Origin: Hirundichthys speculiger | Taxonomy: Eukaryota; Chordata; Actinopteri; Beloniformes; Exocoetidae | Reading direction: 5' to 3' | DNA: 64,000 nucleotides | Assembly: GCA_018398805.1 (NCBI GenBank) | Contig: JAGFBZ010000697.1 | Coordinates: 558,001 to 622,000, forward strand | Shown: positions 43,968 to 55,098 of the stretch, one piece after another | How positions within the stretch are numbered: the first letter of the stretch is position 1 | Layout: the number at the start of each line of letters is the position of its first letter | Notes under the pieces: generated by a model | Told to the model about the DNA's origin: nothing | Database searches by the model: none | Seen by the model: the letters and a program-made list of their open reading frames with translations, nothing else | Program-made: the position numbers and the translations under genes

Positions 43968-45850
43968 CTTCCTTCATTTATTCATTTTCAAAACATTTTC
44001 AAACCACGCAGGTACATAACAACCTGAACAATTACCCCCTTCATCCCACCCGCCTCCCCCAAAACAGGCTAGGGAGAAAAAAAAAAAAAAAGGGGGAAAA
44101 GAAGAGAAAAAAAAAAGAAAAAGGGTGAAAGCTGTACTTTACCGTGTAACAAGAGTTTCCGTGGCAATCTGCAACTGTTTAAAATTGTACTTTGAGAAAT
44201 TACAGACATATGAATATTCAAACATGGTGAAGATATGGAGGTGTCATGAGGGTCCTCTCCGCTGTATAATATGATCGAGAAATGGTTGCCATATCTGATG
44301 GAACCTGTCTGATTTTCCTGACAACTCAAATCGAATTTTTTCTATATATAAAGTATCTGAGAGCTCTGTGAGCCAGGCTTCAAAGCTTGGTGTTGTTTCT
44401 TTGTTCCAGACTTTGAGAATAATTTTCTTTGCAATAACCATCCCATACTGTATTGACAGAACCTCGCAGTGGCTAAGAGTATCAAGCTGGTGGGACCAGC
44501 CAAGGATGCCGGTCTCTGGGTCTGGCAGGAGATCATGTCCATAGACCTCGGAGTAAAAGTAAAAAACTTCATGCCAAAATCTACCAAGTTTGTTGCAGAA
44601 CCAGAGCATATGTGCCAGCGTACCATCAGACTGTTTACATTTTACACATAACGGTGAAGTAGATGGAAAGAAAGAATGCAGTTTAACACGTGAATAATGG
44701 AGTCTATGTATAACCTTGTATTGTATCAGTTGGTGTCTTAAATTGATTGAGCATGTGTGTATGCTATGAAGACATTTACGCCATGCATCCTCCGAGATGG
44801 TGGTGCCTATCTCCCTCTCCCAGCACTCTCTCAGATGTTGTACTCGGGGCAGTTTGAGCTGCAAACAAATTTACAAACATGGACACCAGCTTTTTGGTCT
44901 CAGGTTCCTTTGCTAAATGAGAGTAGACTTCGTCTGATGAATTATAAGTTTCAAAGTTTGCAATGTTTGCTCTAGCGTAGTTCCTAACTTGCAGGTACCT
45001 GAAAAAATGAGATGGTTGTAAATCAAATTTCCTCTTAAGTTGGTCAAATGAGGCAAAAACATTGTCAATGTATAAGTCTCTCAGAGTGGTCAGGCCTTTC
45101 CCTTTCCAGATAGAAAAAACAGAATCTGACTGGGAGGGGAGAAATGCATGATTATGACAAATGGGGGCAAAAATAGAAGTGTTTGTTAGACAAAATGTTT
45201 TTTTAATCTGGCAACCACACCTTTAAAGAATGTTCTACTATCCGTCCAGTTCCTTTAAATGACCCAGGATTTCTCTTTGTTGTATTGAGTAGTGCTGGGA
45301 GGGAGGTACCAGTGATGTCCTGTTCTATAGCCAGCCATGGTGGGGTGGTATCATTAGGTTCTACTGGATAAGCTTGCTGCCAGTACACCAGTGCTCGTGC
45401 ATTAGCTGCCCAATAATAATGTTGGAATAAAGGAAGTGTTAGCCCACCCAAATCTTTTGCAAGGTTGCAAAGGTGTTTCTTATTTATACGATGCGGTTTG
45501 TATCCCCAAACAAAAGGCATAATGATCGAGTCCAATGTTCTGAAAAAGCTTTTAGATAGAAAAATGGGTACATTCTGAAATATGTATAAAACCCTAGGTA
45601 AGGTCACCATTTTTATAGCATTAATTGTGCCAATCATTAATATAGGGAGTGTTCACCAAAATTCAATATCTATTTTAAGTTTATCGATCAAAGCCTCATA
45701 GTTCAATGTATAAAGCTGTTCAAATTGTTTGGGAATTGTAGTTCTAAGATACTTCACTTGGGTGGTAACTTTTACTGGCAGGTTTTGAGGTAGTTAGCAG
45801 TCATCTTTATATTTTATTTGACCTGTACCAAACAAAAGTTTTGGCATGAT
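43968..45850 (-). pseudogene. L1-type LINE, 3' part (ORF2 C-terminus and 3' end)
   Basis: The minus strand encodes the C-terminal part of a fish L1-clade reverse transcriptase protein. The 45637-45203 frame has INAIKMVTLPRVLYIFQNVP, MPFVWGYKPHRI and LPLFQHYYWAANARALVYW. The 44864-44244 frame has LRECWEREIG, QYKVIHRLHYSR and CVKCKQSDGTLAHMLWFC, a C-x2-C-x8-H-x4-C cluster as in the L1 C-terminal domain. Upstream traces run to about 45850 with stops and a break at 44864-45203. The 3' region is homopolymer-rich (poly-A/G at 44070-44125) and ends around AATAAATGAAGGAA near 43970. Endonuclease and ORF1 are absent: a normal 5'-truncated insertion. Confidence 0.87.
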
Positions 45851-46559
45851 CTTCTTTCATGATACATATTCATGATTCATCATGGTTTATCACATTCATC
45901 CTATTATCCACAATCCGTGACTCTTCAGCTCACTCTAACCTTGTTTTCTTCTGTTTAGATGTTAAGGATGGCTTACACCTTCTCTGAGTGTAAATCCCAT
46001 TTCCCTTAACAGATTTGTCAGAATGTGTGACAGTTTGGTTACACATTCTGACAGCTTCAATTCTGCCCATTTGTTATTTACTTCTTTTGCTATACATTTT
46101 ATATTTTCTAGACATTACATTGGGTTTCATTGTCTTGACCCTTCAACATCTTCCATCATCTACCCCTAAATTTCCCTTTTATAACATCTCTAAAACATAA
46201 ATAATGTGAGTGTAGACTGAAATCAACCAACATCACTTTCTATACAATTTATGTTGACTTTCCATCTTGAAGAACTTTAATAATCTTTTACATTATTTCA
46301 ACTGACAGTGCTGTCAGGGGTTGTGTTCCTCTCCCATCAAAAATGTGCAGCAACTTATTAGGGTCTGCAAGGGCTTCTGTTCAATCTAGCTTCCACATTT
46401 GGACTTCTGCAGGCATTTCTTCTTAAAGTGCAAAGATTTTTTTTTTTCCCTCCTTACAATTGAGTTTTTTGACCATTCTTGTTTTAATTACAGCTATTTT
46501 TGTTTAACTAATTTGTGGCATGGCTTTGAAAAGCCCAAATGTGTTAGGGTGTAGGGTGT
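45851..46559. other. No gene or element recognised
   Basis: AT-rich spacer between the L1 and the next hAT element; a GGGTGTAGGGTGTTAGG stretch lies at its end. Confidence 0.5.
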
Positions 46560-47699
46560 TAGGAGATGTGCCGAGGCTTCGAGGCGTGTCTCGAGTAATG
46601 GAGGAGGGCGTTTCCACGAAGCGCGTATCGAGGCTTGCTTCATTTAGGGGAGGAGCCAAAAATGACGACGTCCGAAGCCTTGCTGTCCGACTGTACCACG
46701 TGACTGCTTTGGGAAGCGCTTAAGTCTGTCACCGTGAGGTTCAACAGCAATATAAACCCCTCAGGCTCCACTCAAGATGTGTTGATGATAAAAAGTTGCG
46801 GTCAGTTCAGAGTTTGGATAGAGATTTGATAGTTTTGACACTGGAGTTTGGATAGCGTTTATATAGTTTGGAGATTAGGAGAGTTTAGAGAGAGGGATAA
46901 TTTTAAGATTTAGGAGAATGAGGAGAGAAGTAATAGGTAAGTGGATAGAGCCAGCTTGGAAGAGGAGGATTTTCCCTGTATGGAAACATTTTGATTTGAT
47001 TACTCCTAATAACCCTCTGTGATACTGGGAGGGGGGAAAATTACTGTACTCCTCATTTATATATTCTTGCTCTTGCGTTTTTGTGCACATCATCATTTTC
47101 TGTACCACGTAAAAGGGTGTTTTTAAGGCCAAAGAGGTTGTGGCAAAGAGAAGGAATCACTTAAAACCAAAAACTGTTAAGAGACTGTTATTTATAACTA
47201 AAAATGAATCAAATCTCCCCTGTTCTGTACATTATTGTCCAAATTACACAAGCATATTCAGTCCCCTCTTCCTAGTTTCACCAGCACTCCCACTGTCCTC
47301 TGCCTGCTCAGGACCATGACATTCTCCTAAAGTGACAGAAAACCATTATTGCACACCCTGCTATATTATATGATACTACCATACTCAGGGAAACTTTACA
47401 CACAATGTGTTCAGGACATATTTTATTATATACATATGTGATAATGTATGTAGAGAATTTATTTGGTCATACATTCTTTGTAATTCGTAGTCATTGATGT
47501 TTGTGGCAATTTGTAGTCATTCCCAAGGGCCATGACAGACACAAATATTCCATATGCCACAACCAGCTGTGGTTGAGATCCAGCTGCCTGTGATTATACA
47601 TCCAGCCAGTAGGTGGGTGTTGTGTGCACATGGAGCTTCGAGTAATCGTTTGGGTCAAGCGGTTCGATGCCTCATGAGGCTTCATCCTCACCATCACTA
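46560..47699. mobile_element. Non-autonomous hAT-like element (TAGTGATG ends)
   Basis: The right end read inward is TAGTGATGGTGAGGATGAAG followed by CCTCATGAGGCATCGAA; the left end reads TAGGAGATGTGCCGAGGCTT then CGAGGCG. Both ends contain GAGGCTTCGAGGC-type words in a pattern known for a fish hAT family. The octamers GTGTAGGG (46549-46556) and GTATAGGG (47700-47707) could be the target duplication with one change and a 3 bp slip at the left. A TATAAACCCC near 46752 may be a relic of the transposase promoter. No transposase coding sequence remains. Confidence 0.65.
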
Positions 47700-47707
47700 G
47701 TATAGGG

Positions 47708-49140
47708 GTTAGGACCCGAATGCAGGAGAGTCCAACAAAAGTTATTTTATTTACAAAAAAGGGTAACCAAACTTAACTGAAGTCTCCAGTTGGAGAAAGG
47801 ACAACAGGGCAGGAAGACCAGGGAAACGCAGGAGCCAGGATCACAAGAAGACAGACAGCAAACATCTACCAACTAAGCAAGAATAAAAAAAAACAACAAC
47901 AACGGACAAACCAGCAAGGCAGAGGGGGAAAGACAGGACTTAAATAACCCAAGAGACAAACGAGACACAGGTGCAAACAGAGCCGGCCCAAGCCTCAATG
48001 GGGCCCTAAGCAAAATTTGATTGTGGGGCCCACTATTTCTGCCAATAATATTGATTGATGATCATTCACACACCTACTACAGTATAAACTTATTACGCCT
48101 GACATGTCTTTACACATTTAAGGGGGTTGCCTAGGTAATAACATAAATAATACCAATGCAACAATACAAATAATAATGATGAATGATGTTCAGGGTGCCA
48201 CATATGGTTTTTAATCTCACATTCAGCTTCAAGAGCAGCCTGGGGTTGATTTTCACAACATAGAAAAACTACAACAGCAATGTGCAAAAATTTGTAGTGC
48301 AAGAACAACAAAATGCGCTTGCTAGCAAACAGATGACCATCAAATATTAGCAATAACTTTGTTTTGAAGCCTAAAAGAAAAAAAGGGAGAAATTTATAGG
48401 GCCAACCCTGAGAATCAACTTGAAGTTAAAGCTCAGACACAAATACAAAATAGGCCAGATGAAAGATAAATCTCTCTCGTTTTAAACTAGCTAGCTATTA
48501 GCCTATGTTATTAACTGCTACACAAATCTCTTTGATCAACATTCCATGACATGCAAACATACCTTTATCTTGGCATTTTTTCTCTTCTTCCTCTTTCTTT
48601 TCTCTGCTCCTGAAGGATATGTCCTTTTTTGTGAATTTTTTGACCCTCAACTACCTGCGCTTTGGACACTCAGTGCACATTGCAGGAGGTACAAATTACC
48701 GGTATAGCGGAGCTTTGACATAGAACGGCAGTAAGAATCACTAGGCCTACATCAGCAGCAACACTAAAGTTTTTATTTATTTTGTTTTATTTCATTTTTA
48801 CAATACTATATCTTTGATCATACAGAAAGCATCACTCATACATGCAAAAAATAAAAAATAAAAATATTTTTTTGTTGATTACTCTTTGGGGCCCCGTACT
48901 GGCCGCGGGGCCCTAAGCAGGTGCTTAGTTCGCTTATGCCTTGGGCCGGCTCTGGGTGCAAACAATCAGGGAGACAGCCAGAAGGAAGTAAACTAGAACA
49001 CAACAAGTACAAGACAGACCTTCAAAGTAGAGCAAGAAATAAAGTTAACAGAAGACAAGGAACTCAAGAAGAGAAAACCAAACCAAGAAAACAATGAAGA
49101 AAACTCAGAAAACAAAGAAAGCATGACATGCCCAACACTA
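47708..49140. repeat. Dispersed repeat (GGACCCGAATGCAGG...), split by a hAT element
   Basis: The left part begins TTAGGACCCGAATGCAGGAG and runs A/G-rich with CAGGAGCCAGGATCACAAGA; the right part resumes after the hAT insertion with AATCAGGGAGACAGCC and ends near CATGACATGCCCAACACTAA. This text is typical of a frequent fish MITE-like repeat whose class I do not know. Terminal inverted repeats are not clear. Confidence 0.5.
47978..48954. mobile_element. Non-autonomous hAT element with exact 8 bp target duplication (CAGAGCCGGCCC ends)
   Basis: Perfect inverted ends CAGAGCCGGCCCAAG and CTTGGGCCGGCTCTG bound 977 bp, and GGTGCAAA flanks both sides (47970-47977 and 48955-48962). GGGGCCCTAAGC words recur near both ends. 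No transposase frame is visible in the AT-rich middle. Confidence 0.96.
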
Positions 49141-49439
49141 ACCATGACAAAATGTTCAGCTGTTTTGTCTAGCTTTGTGTGATGACTATAATTTTTATTC
49201 AAAATAAATCAGCTCAATCAACTAAAGGTGTGGTAATTATGTATGTAATAAGCTAAACTTAGACATAAACAGCACTGTTTCAATAAAACAGAAGATGTGA
49301 TTGACTTTTCTCATGTACCATTATCACACAGGTTCTGTCACTTTACTTATGATGAGTTTGACAGTTATTGTGTGCTTAACTTAAAATCTCTGTCATTAAG
49401 ACAAAAAAGCTTCAAACCTCCACTTCTTTTCTCCTTTGA

Positions 49440-49707
49440 GGTGGCTGTAGCTCAGTTGGTAGAGCGGGTCGACCAGTCACTGTGAGGTTGGCGGTTTGAT
49501 CCCGGCACCAACTGTCCACATGTCAAAGTGTCCCTTGGCGAGACACTGAACCCTCAGTTACCCCCGGTGGGCCTGGCAGCGCCTTGCATGGCAGCAGCCG
49601 CCCACTGGTGTGTGAATGGGTGAATGAGAGACCATTGCAAAGCACTTTGGGGGCACCATGATGTCTAGAAAGCGTTATTTAAGTTCAGTCCTTTTACCAT
49701 TTACCAT
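49440..49707 (+). mobile_element. tRNA-derived SINE
   Basis: The 5' part reads like a tRNA gene: TGGCTGTAGCTCAGTTGGTA (A box) and, about 30 bases on, GGTTGGCGGTTTGATCCCGG (B box), an internal RNA polymerase III promoter. A body with GTGTCCCTTGGCGAGACACT and TGTGAATGGGTGAATGAGAG follows, and the tail TTGCAAAGCACTTTGGGG resembles an L2-like LINE 3' end used for retroposition. It ends at TTTACCATTTACC repeats. It is not a functional tRNA gene, since the acceptor-side pairing is absent. The family belongs among fish V-SINE-like elements. Confidence 0.9.
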
Positions 49708-51432
49708 AATCGTTGATTTGTGTCTTCTACTTTACCTGTCTCTCTGTATGACATAAATTGAGACTGTTATGTTCATAATTAAATGTTAAATTCATTCCCC
49801 GGTACTCTCTGGGCCACAATGATACAATTGTCTGTGTGTGTTTTTATCTGTTCTTTACCAATCAATCTCTCTCCACTTTCCCCGGAGCTTGTTTGTTCTT
49901 GCTATTATAGAGGGGACCTGGAGTAAGGACACATTAGAGCATGCCATGAAAATTAAAGAGAGATGTCAGTTTTCTGTAGGGACCCTATCCACACAAACTC
50001 AGTGTTTCTCAGAACTGGTCCTCAGGAGTCACTGTTCTGGTAACATGAAGGTCTGAACAGGTCTGTTGATGATCTATTCATCTGAATTAAATGTGTTGGA
50101 GCAGAGAAACTAAAGGAAGCAGGACATTCTCAGTCCTGAAGCCCAGAACGGAGAAACATTAACTTAAGTGGAATGAAATTTTTGAGTAAGAAGCTTAATA
50201 TTGCAATTTACTTTGACGTAGCTTCATTGGCCCCTGTCTTACAGTAACTGCGATAGCAAAAAAAAGACATGGGGGTGTTAATAATCACCCATGATTTTCA
50301 TATCTAGACAGAAGAATATACATAGTTTGTTTCCAGCCTGCTCCATGATACTCTCAGCAGCCCCAATGGCTTGTCATGTATCAGACAGATATTATTGTCC
50401 TTGGGTTATTTTCTGCCTCTTTAATCTTTCTGCCTATGCTTAAATCCATTCTGCTATCTCATTTCAGTGAACATTTACGATCATCTGCCTGACCTCTTTA
50501 CATCTTTACATGTGATAGAATTAAACTTGTGATGGAATTAAACTCAGAAAGGCTCTCAGTCAGCTCATTTACAGCAGACTGACCAAAGAGGTAGACAACA
50601 AAGAATTATTTTTTTCCCTACAACATTGACATTAATTTCCATTTTTCATTTCGAATTCAAAACTGCTTGCATCCTTTTTTTAATTTATCTATTCATTTTT
50701 CTAATACTTCATACCATCTAATAACGGGTAGTTTTAACTCCCAAATATTACTTTAAACCACCGAAGAAGAAAAAAAGGTCCAACCGTCATAGTCATAAGA
50801 TTTTGCTTATGAGTTTATCTCAGTCTAGTTCAACTCTTTTTTCCTTTATCAAGTTTTAGTTGAGAGTCAACCGGTTTTGTATTCAGCTAGATTGTTTTGG
50901 TTTCCTTGTTTTGTTTATTTTGAAAGAATATTCTCTGGTGTATGTCTTAGTCTGTTTTCATTCTCTTTTTGTCACTGTCAACATCTACATCTTTTTACTC
51001 CTTGAGAGTTTGTCAGTGTCTTCATATTGTATTGTCTGTAGAAGCCATTTTTCAGTATGCATGCTTGTCTTTACTTGTGTTCTTGTGAAACATCATCAGT
51101 CACAGTTGAGGTACTGTTCCAAATCAAACTCAGCATCTTGACAAGTATGGTTGAAATCACTCTGAGGTGTATAAAGGAAACGTATGGCTGTCACTGAGAA
51201 GATACACTGTTATACTTCCAATGCTGTTTGGGGCACTGTGTAATCTGTTCCGCCCAAAGGCAGTGATAAGGGTTTGATGGGTGAGTCCACATAGGTTGCT
51301 GCTCAAGGAAACAGACTGTTTTGCGGTGTGGCTGGAAAAATAAAGAAGAATGTTCCCTAAGTCCTCTCTGTCACTTCTTTTCACCTGAGTAATATGTTTC
51401 CAACATTCTGGATGTTGGACACCAAGGGTCAC
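49708..51432. other. Unclassified sequence containing one small MITE (50000-50160)
   Basis: No gene recognised; the open frame 50860-51141 is Cys/Val/Phe-rich without a known domain. Confidence 0.45.
50000..50160. mobile_element. Small hAT-type MITE (CAGTGTTTCTCAGAACTGGT end)
   Basis: The left end CAGTGTTTCTCAGAACTGGT followed by CCTCAGGA and the right end read inward, AATGTTTCTCCGTTCTGGGC followed by TTCAGGA, form an imperfect hairpin of about 28 bp arms. The pattern resembles the frequent fish MITE that starts CAGTGTTTCCC. No target duplication is seen. Confidence 0.55.
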
Positions 51433-51916
51433 CAAGGGTCCCCGGTCCGGTACCGGTCCGTGGCTCATGCCGCAGAGAAAAAAAAAAAAACTTCCATTAT
51501 TTACGTTTGATTTATTATCCAAGTCTAAATGACATTTCATTTTGTAAAATGACCGGATTCTTTTCATTACATCCGTCTATAACTTTATCTTGACACATGA
51601 CAAGACTTCAAGACCCGTGGCTCAGTCACGTGGTTAAAAAAGAGAGTAAAAAACAAACGTCTTCAGAAAGTGTCTTTCCGAAGAATGTTATCAATGTTCT
51701 GTGCAATGTTACAAGGGCGCTACTAATAGATTTGCACGTGAATACACAGCGGATTTACGTTTATTATAATATATAGAGAATATCAAAGTTTTTATGCCGG
51801 TCGCATCATTTTATGTTGTTGTATTTATCTGCGGCACATTTTATAGAGCAGTCTGTGAAAATATTGCTTGACATTAAACTGGTCCGTTGTGCAAAAAAAG
51901 GGTTTAGGGACCACTG
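51433..51916. mobile_element. Charlie-like non-autonomous hAT element
   Basis: The left end CAAGGGTCCCCGGTCCGGTA and right end read inward CAGTGGTCCCTAAACCC fit the CAGNGGTCCCC pattern of Charlie-type hAT transposons; CCGGTACCGGTCCGTGGC near the left end is typical of a widespread family. The expected 8 bp flanking duplication is not evident (AGGGTCAC against CACTACAC), so the insertion is old or the left limit is off. No coding sequence. Confidence 0.65.
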
Positions 51917-52776
51917 CACTACACACTGGATGTGTTCTTGCACTGCCCCTTTGATTGAGGATGCATCCACTGGGGACTCGTGTAGACTTCCAGATGGCAA
52001 AGTATCCCAGAATGTATTCTGCATCAACAAGCAGAAGTAATAGTAGATAGATAAATAACTCATTGAGCCAGCGTTCCAGCACAGTGAAATTTCATTCCAG
52101 CAGATCCGTCCAAGAAAACATATTAAAAAAACAAACAAACAAACAAACAGCATATGACATAGGTCAACGGTGCGCTAAGGCTGCAGCCAGTTGCCGGCAC
52201 GCCTTTATTCAATAGATAAGGAAAGGGGGTAATACAAGGAGAGAGGAGAGAAGGGGAAAATGCATCTCTCACACTGTGTCCTGTGCGGAGGATACAGTGT
52301 GCAGGTCCCAGCACAGCAGCCCGAGTGAGTGCACACAGCCTGACCTGACGCGCAGTGCTTCCAACTCAGGCGGCTGTACTTGGGGGTGTCAAGAGAGGGC
52401 GGGCCAGCAAGAACACGGTGAGTCAAGGGCATGTGTTTGTAGCATATGTGTGTGTGTGTGTGTGAGAGTAAGTAAGTCTGTAAACTTTTGTCCCAATTAG
52501 TCCCCAGACATAGTTTGCAGAGTTCTTGCAATGAGATGTTGTTTGGCCTTGGTAGTGTACTGATGCATAGTCCACAGGTGTCATGGGGGAAGGGGAGAGG
52601 TAGTGGGGGCAGAGCATTTCTTGGCATAACATTCAGGAGAAATTGAGATAACTGGCCTTCCGAGTGGCTCTGGTGTCAAGCTGGAAAAGGTTGGATGCGG
52701 GAATTTTTTTCCAATATGTCTGAAACTGCTGGTGGCCAAGGAGGGACAGGAACATTAAGTGTTCGTGATCTTTAAA
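51917..52776. other. No gene recognised; AAAC and TG microsatellites
   Basis: (AAAC)n at about 52130-52149 and (TG)n at 52447-52464. CpG content rises around 52280-52420. No recognisable exon. Confidence 0.5.
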
Positions 52777-53210
52777 TCAGTTCTGTGTCTGGCAGATAAG
52801 GTTGTCCAGAACACTGTCATGGAGTTTCTTGTGCTGTGTGTGTATCCCTCCTTGCGCTCGTAGCACCAGAGATGTGGTCAGGGGTAGAAGGTAGATGTCA
52901 TCATACCTGATCCTCTGGCTCAATGGTGTTATAAAACTCTTCCACCCCTGACAGGCAGAACTGCTCATCCAATGATTAGTTCTGCAGTATTTTAAAAAGC
53001 ACATCAGCTGTACCGCATTACTGACGTCTGTCGTCTCGTCCACCGTAACAGCAACAAATGGTGTTATATACTATATAGTTGACAACCATATAGTTGATAC
53101 GGTACACGCACACACACACACATACACACATGTATGTATGTATGAATGATGTATGATGTCTCAGACTCCCAGCACCTCCTGCTGAGAATATGTTCCCGGG
53201 GCTATGGATG
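52777..53210 (-). pseudogene. hAT transposase relic, second copy
   Basis: The minus-strand frame 53043-52777 contains MDETTDVSNAVQLMCFLKYC; the preceding bases add a VAVTV lead. This matches the first catalytic block of hAT transposases, where an Asp sits in a DETTDVSxxxQL-like context. The following residues (QRIRYDDIYLLPLTTSLVLR, QHKKLHDSVLDN) are shared with the copy at 5270-5700, where the C-terminal domain is retained and this block is decayed. A CA/TATG microsatellite at 53105-53143 splits the upstream part. Only a fraction of the roughly 600-residue protein is present. Confidence 0.6.
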
Positions 53211-55050
53211 TACACATCAACAATACTCACTCAGCTCACTGTGATGTTTAAATGGGCACTTATATAAACGTTCTCTTACAACCCATACACCTAGCTGCAG
53301 TCCAGCCAACTACAAACTCATAAACACCTACAGACTTCACCTTCCTGGAATTATGCATACTCAGTGTGCACCGCACCAACAGACACACTCACAGTTAAAT
53401 GGTGCTTTTGCAGTGAGGTTGGAGGGCCAAGTGGTGAGGTCGTTCTGCACTGATCAGCACTGCACTTTTCATGATTGCCAGCCAAAAGCTCAGCACTTCT
53501 CCCTTTATGTATGTGTGTGTGTGTGTGAGAGAGATGCTTGTATTTGCCATTGAACATTTGTCAACATGCACATTACACCCATGACAGCTAAAGACCTGGC
53601 TGTTGGCACATGCATTACTCACCGTGCCACATAAACAGCACAGCATTCCACACAATGCTCTTTTTGTCTCTGGAGTAGCTGGACCCAGTCCACTGCCTGT
53701 TCCCTGGCTGAGAGGTCCGGATTAGTAGCCCCTGACTTGGCTGTGATGGCAGAGAGACCTGCCTCATCATCCGGCAACTCCAGGGAAGCTGCAGGCCTCT
53801 GAGCTCTTCTAGAAAACTCACATTGTGTGACAAAGTGTCTCTTTTTCTATCAGCATTGGACAGACTTGTGCTCTTTTGTGCCTATGATGATACTTTAATG
53901 GCCAATTATAATGAGTGCACAGGGCTTTGGCTTGATTTGCCGAGACATCTTGACAGCTGCAGTGTGAAGAAAATAAGGCTTCAGAGACTTTGCTTATCTT
54001 TTTGACTTCTATGCCTTACTGCTCTAGTGTGAAGCTGTAATTTGGTTTTATAATTCTATTAATGCAGCAGTATAAAAGTTATTTTTGTCAGTAACTTTAA
54101 TTTTGGTGGTATTTTTTTCATCAATAAAGTATTAAAATCAAGTTTGAATTCTTACAGAATAGATGGTATACATGTTGAAGAATCAGAATCTCAGCAAACT
54201 GTAGTTCTTTTCATGAGTCTGTCTTCCCTTTACTGAAGACTTGTCATCGACTGCAGTATTTTGGATTAAACCAAGAAGACTTATTACAACCTTCTCTCAG
54301 CCTTTAAGTGCAATTTAATTGATAAATAAGAGATAAATTAAGAGTAGGCATTTTTCCTGATTGTACATTAGAGGATTTAAGGAAATGAAGTCAAGAAAAC
54401 TCAAGCTGAAAGAGCTTAAAGTCATTCTAAGTAAAAAATACCATTTCTGGCCAAATGGGGACAGCATATCACAAGAAAGTTCATGTGTCAGTCCCTTGCA
54501 TAAGACACGGAAAAATGCATCTGATCTCTCTTTTGGGACAAAGTGGAATTAAAAGACATGCCAGACTGTCTCATCTTATTGGCACAGTATTATTAATGGC
54601 ATTTTTGTGTGTGGTCAGAAGTGGTATTGCTATAAAAGCAATTCAAGACCCACTTAGAAAATTTGTCCATACAGAATAAAGATTATAACCCTTGTTTTTG
54701 TGCTGAAAATCAAGTTATCTACTTACAATGTACAATTCAACACCTTTGTCTCTGTTGTGACCTTTAAAAAATCCACTTCTTTTCTCCTCCATCACTATAC
54801 CTGTTTTTTTTAAGGAATAAGACAATAGAAAGAAAAGGTTTTACTCTGCTTATTTCTTGCCAAAGAAGGCAAGAAGAAGGTTACACTCATCTAACCTTTT
54901 ACTCTGTTTATTTTTTTTCTATTTTCCAACTGCTTTGACCTCTACCTTTTTGGCCACTCTGTGCTGTAAATGAACTGGCTGAGAGCCTGAGGCTAGAAGA
55001 CTCAGAACACCAACCTGGTCTCAGTCCAAATGTTGAACTGAGACCAAACT

Positions 55051-55098
<48 letters not shown>

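Noticed and set aside
49440..49515. Possible tRNA gene with A and B boxes
   Set aside because: The tRNA-like head continues directly into a SINE body and LINE-like tail, and the acceptor stem does not close.
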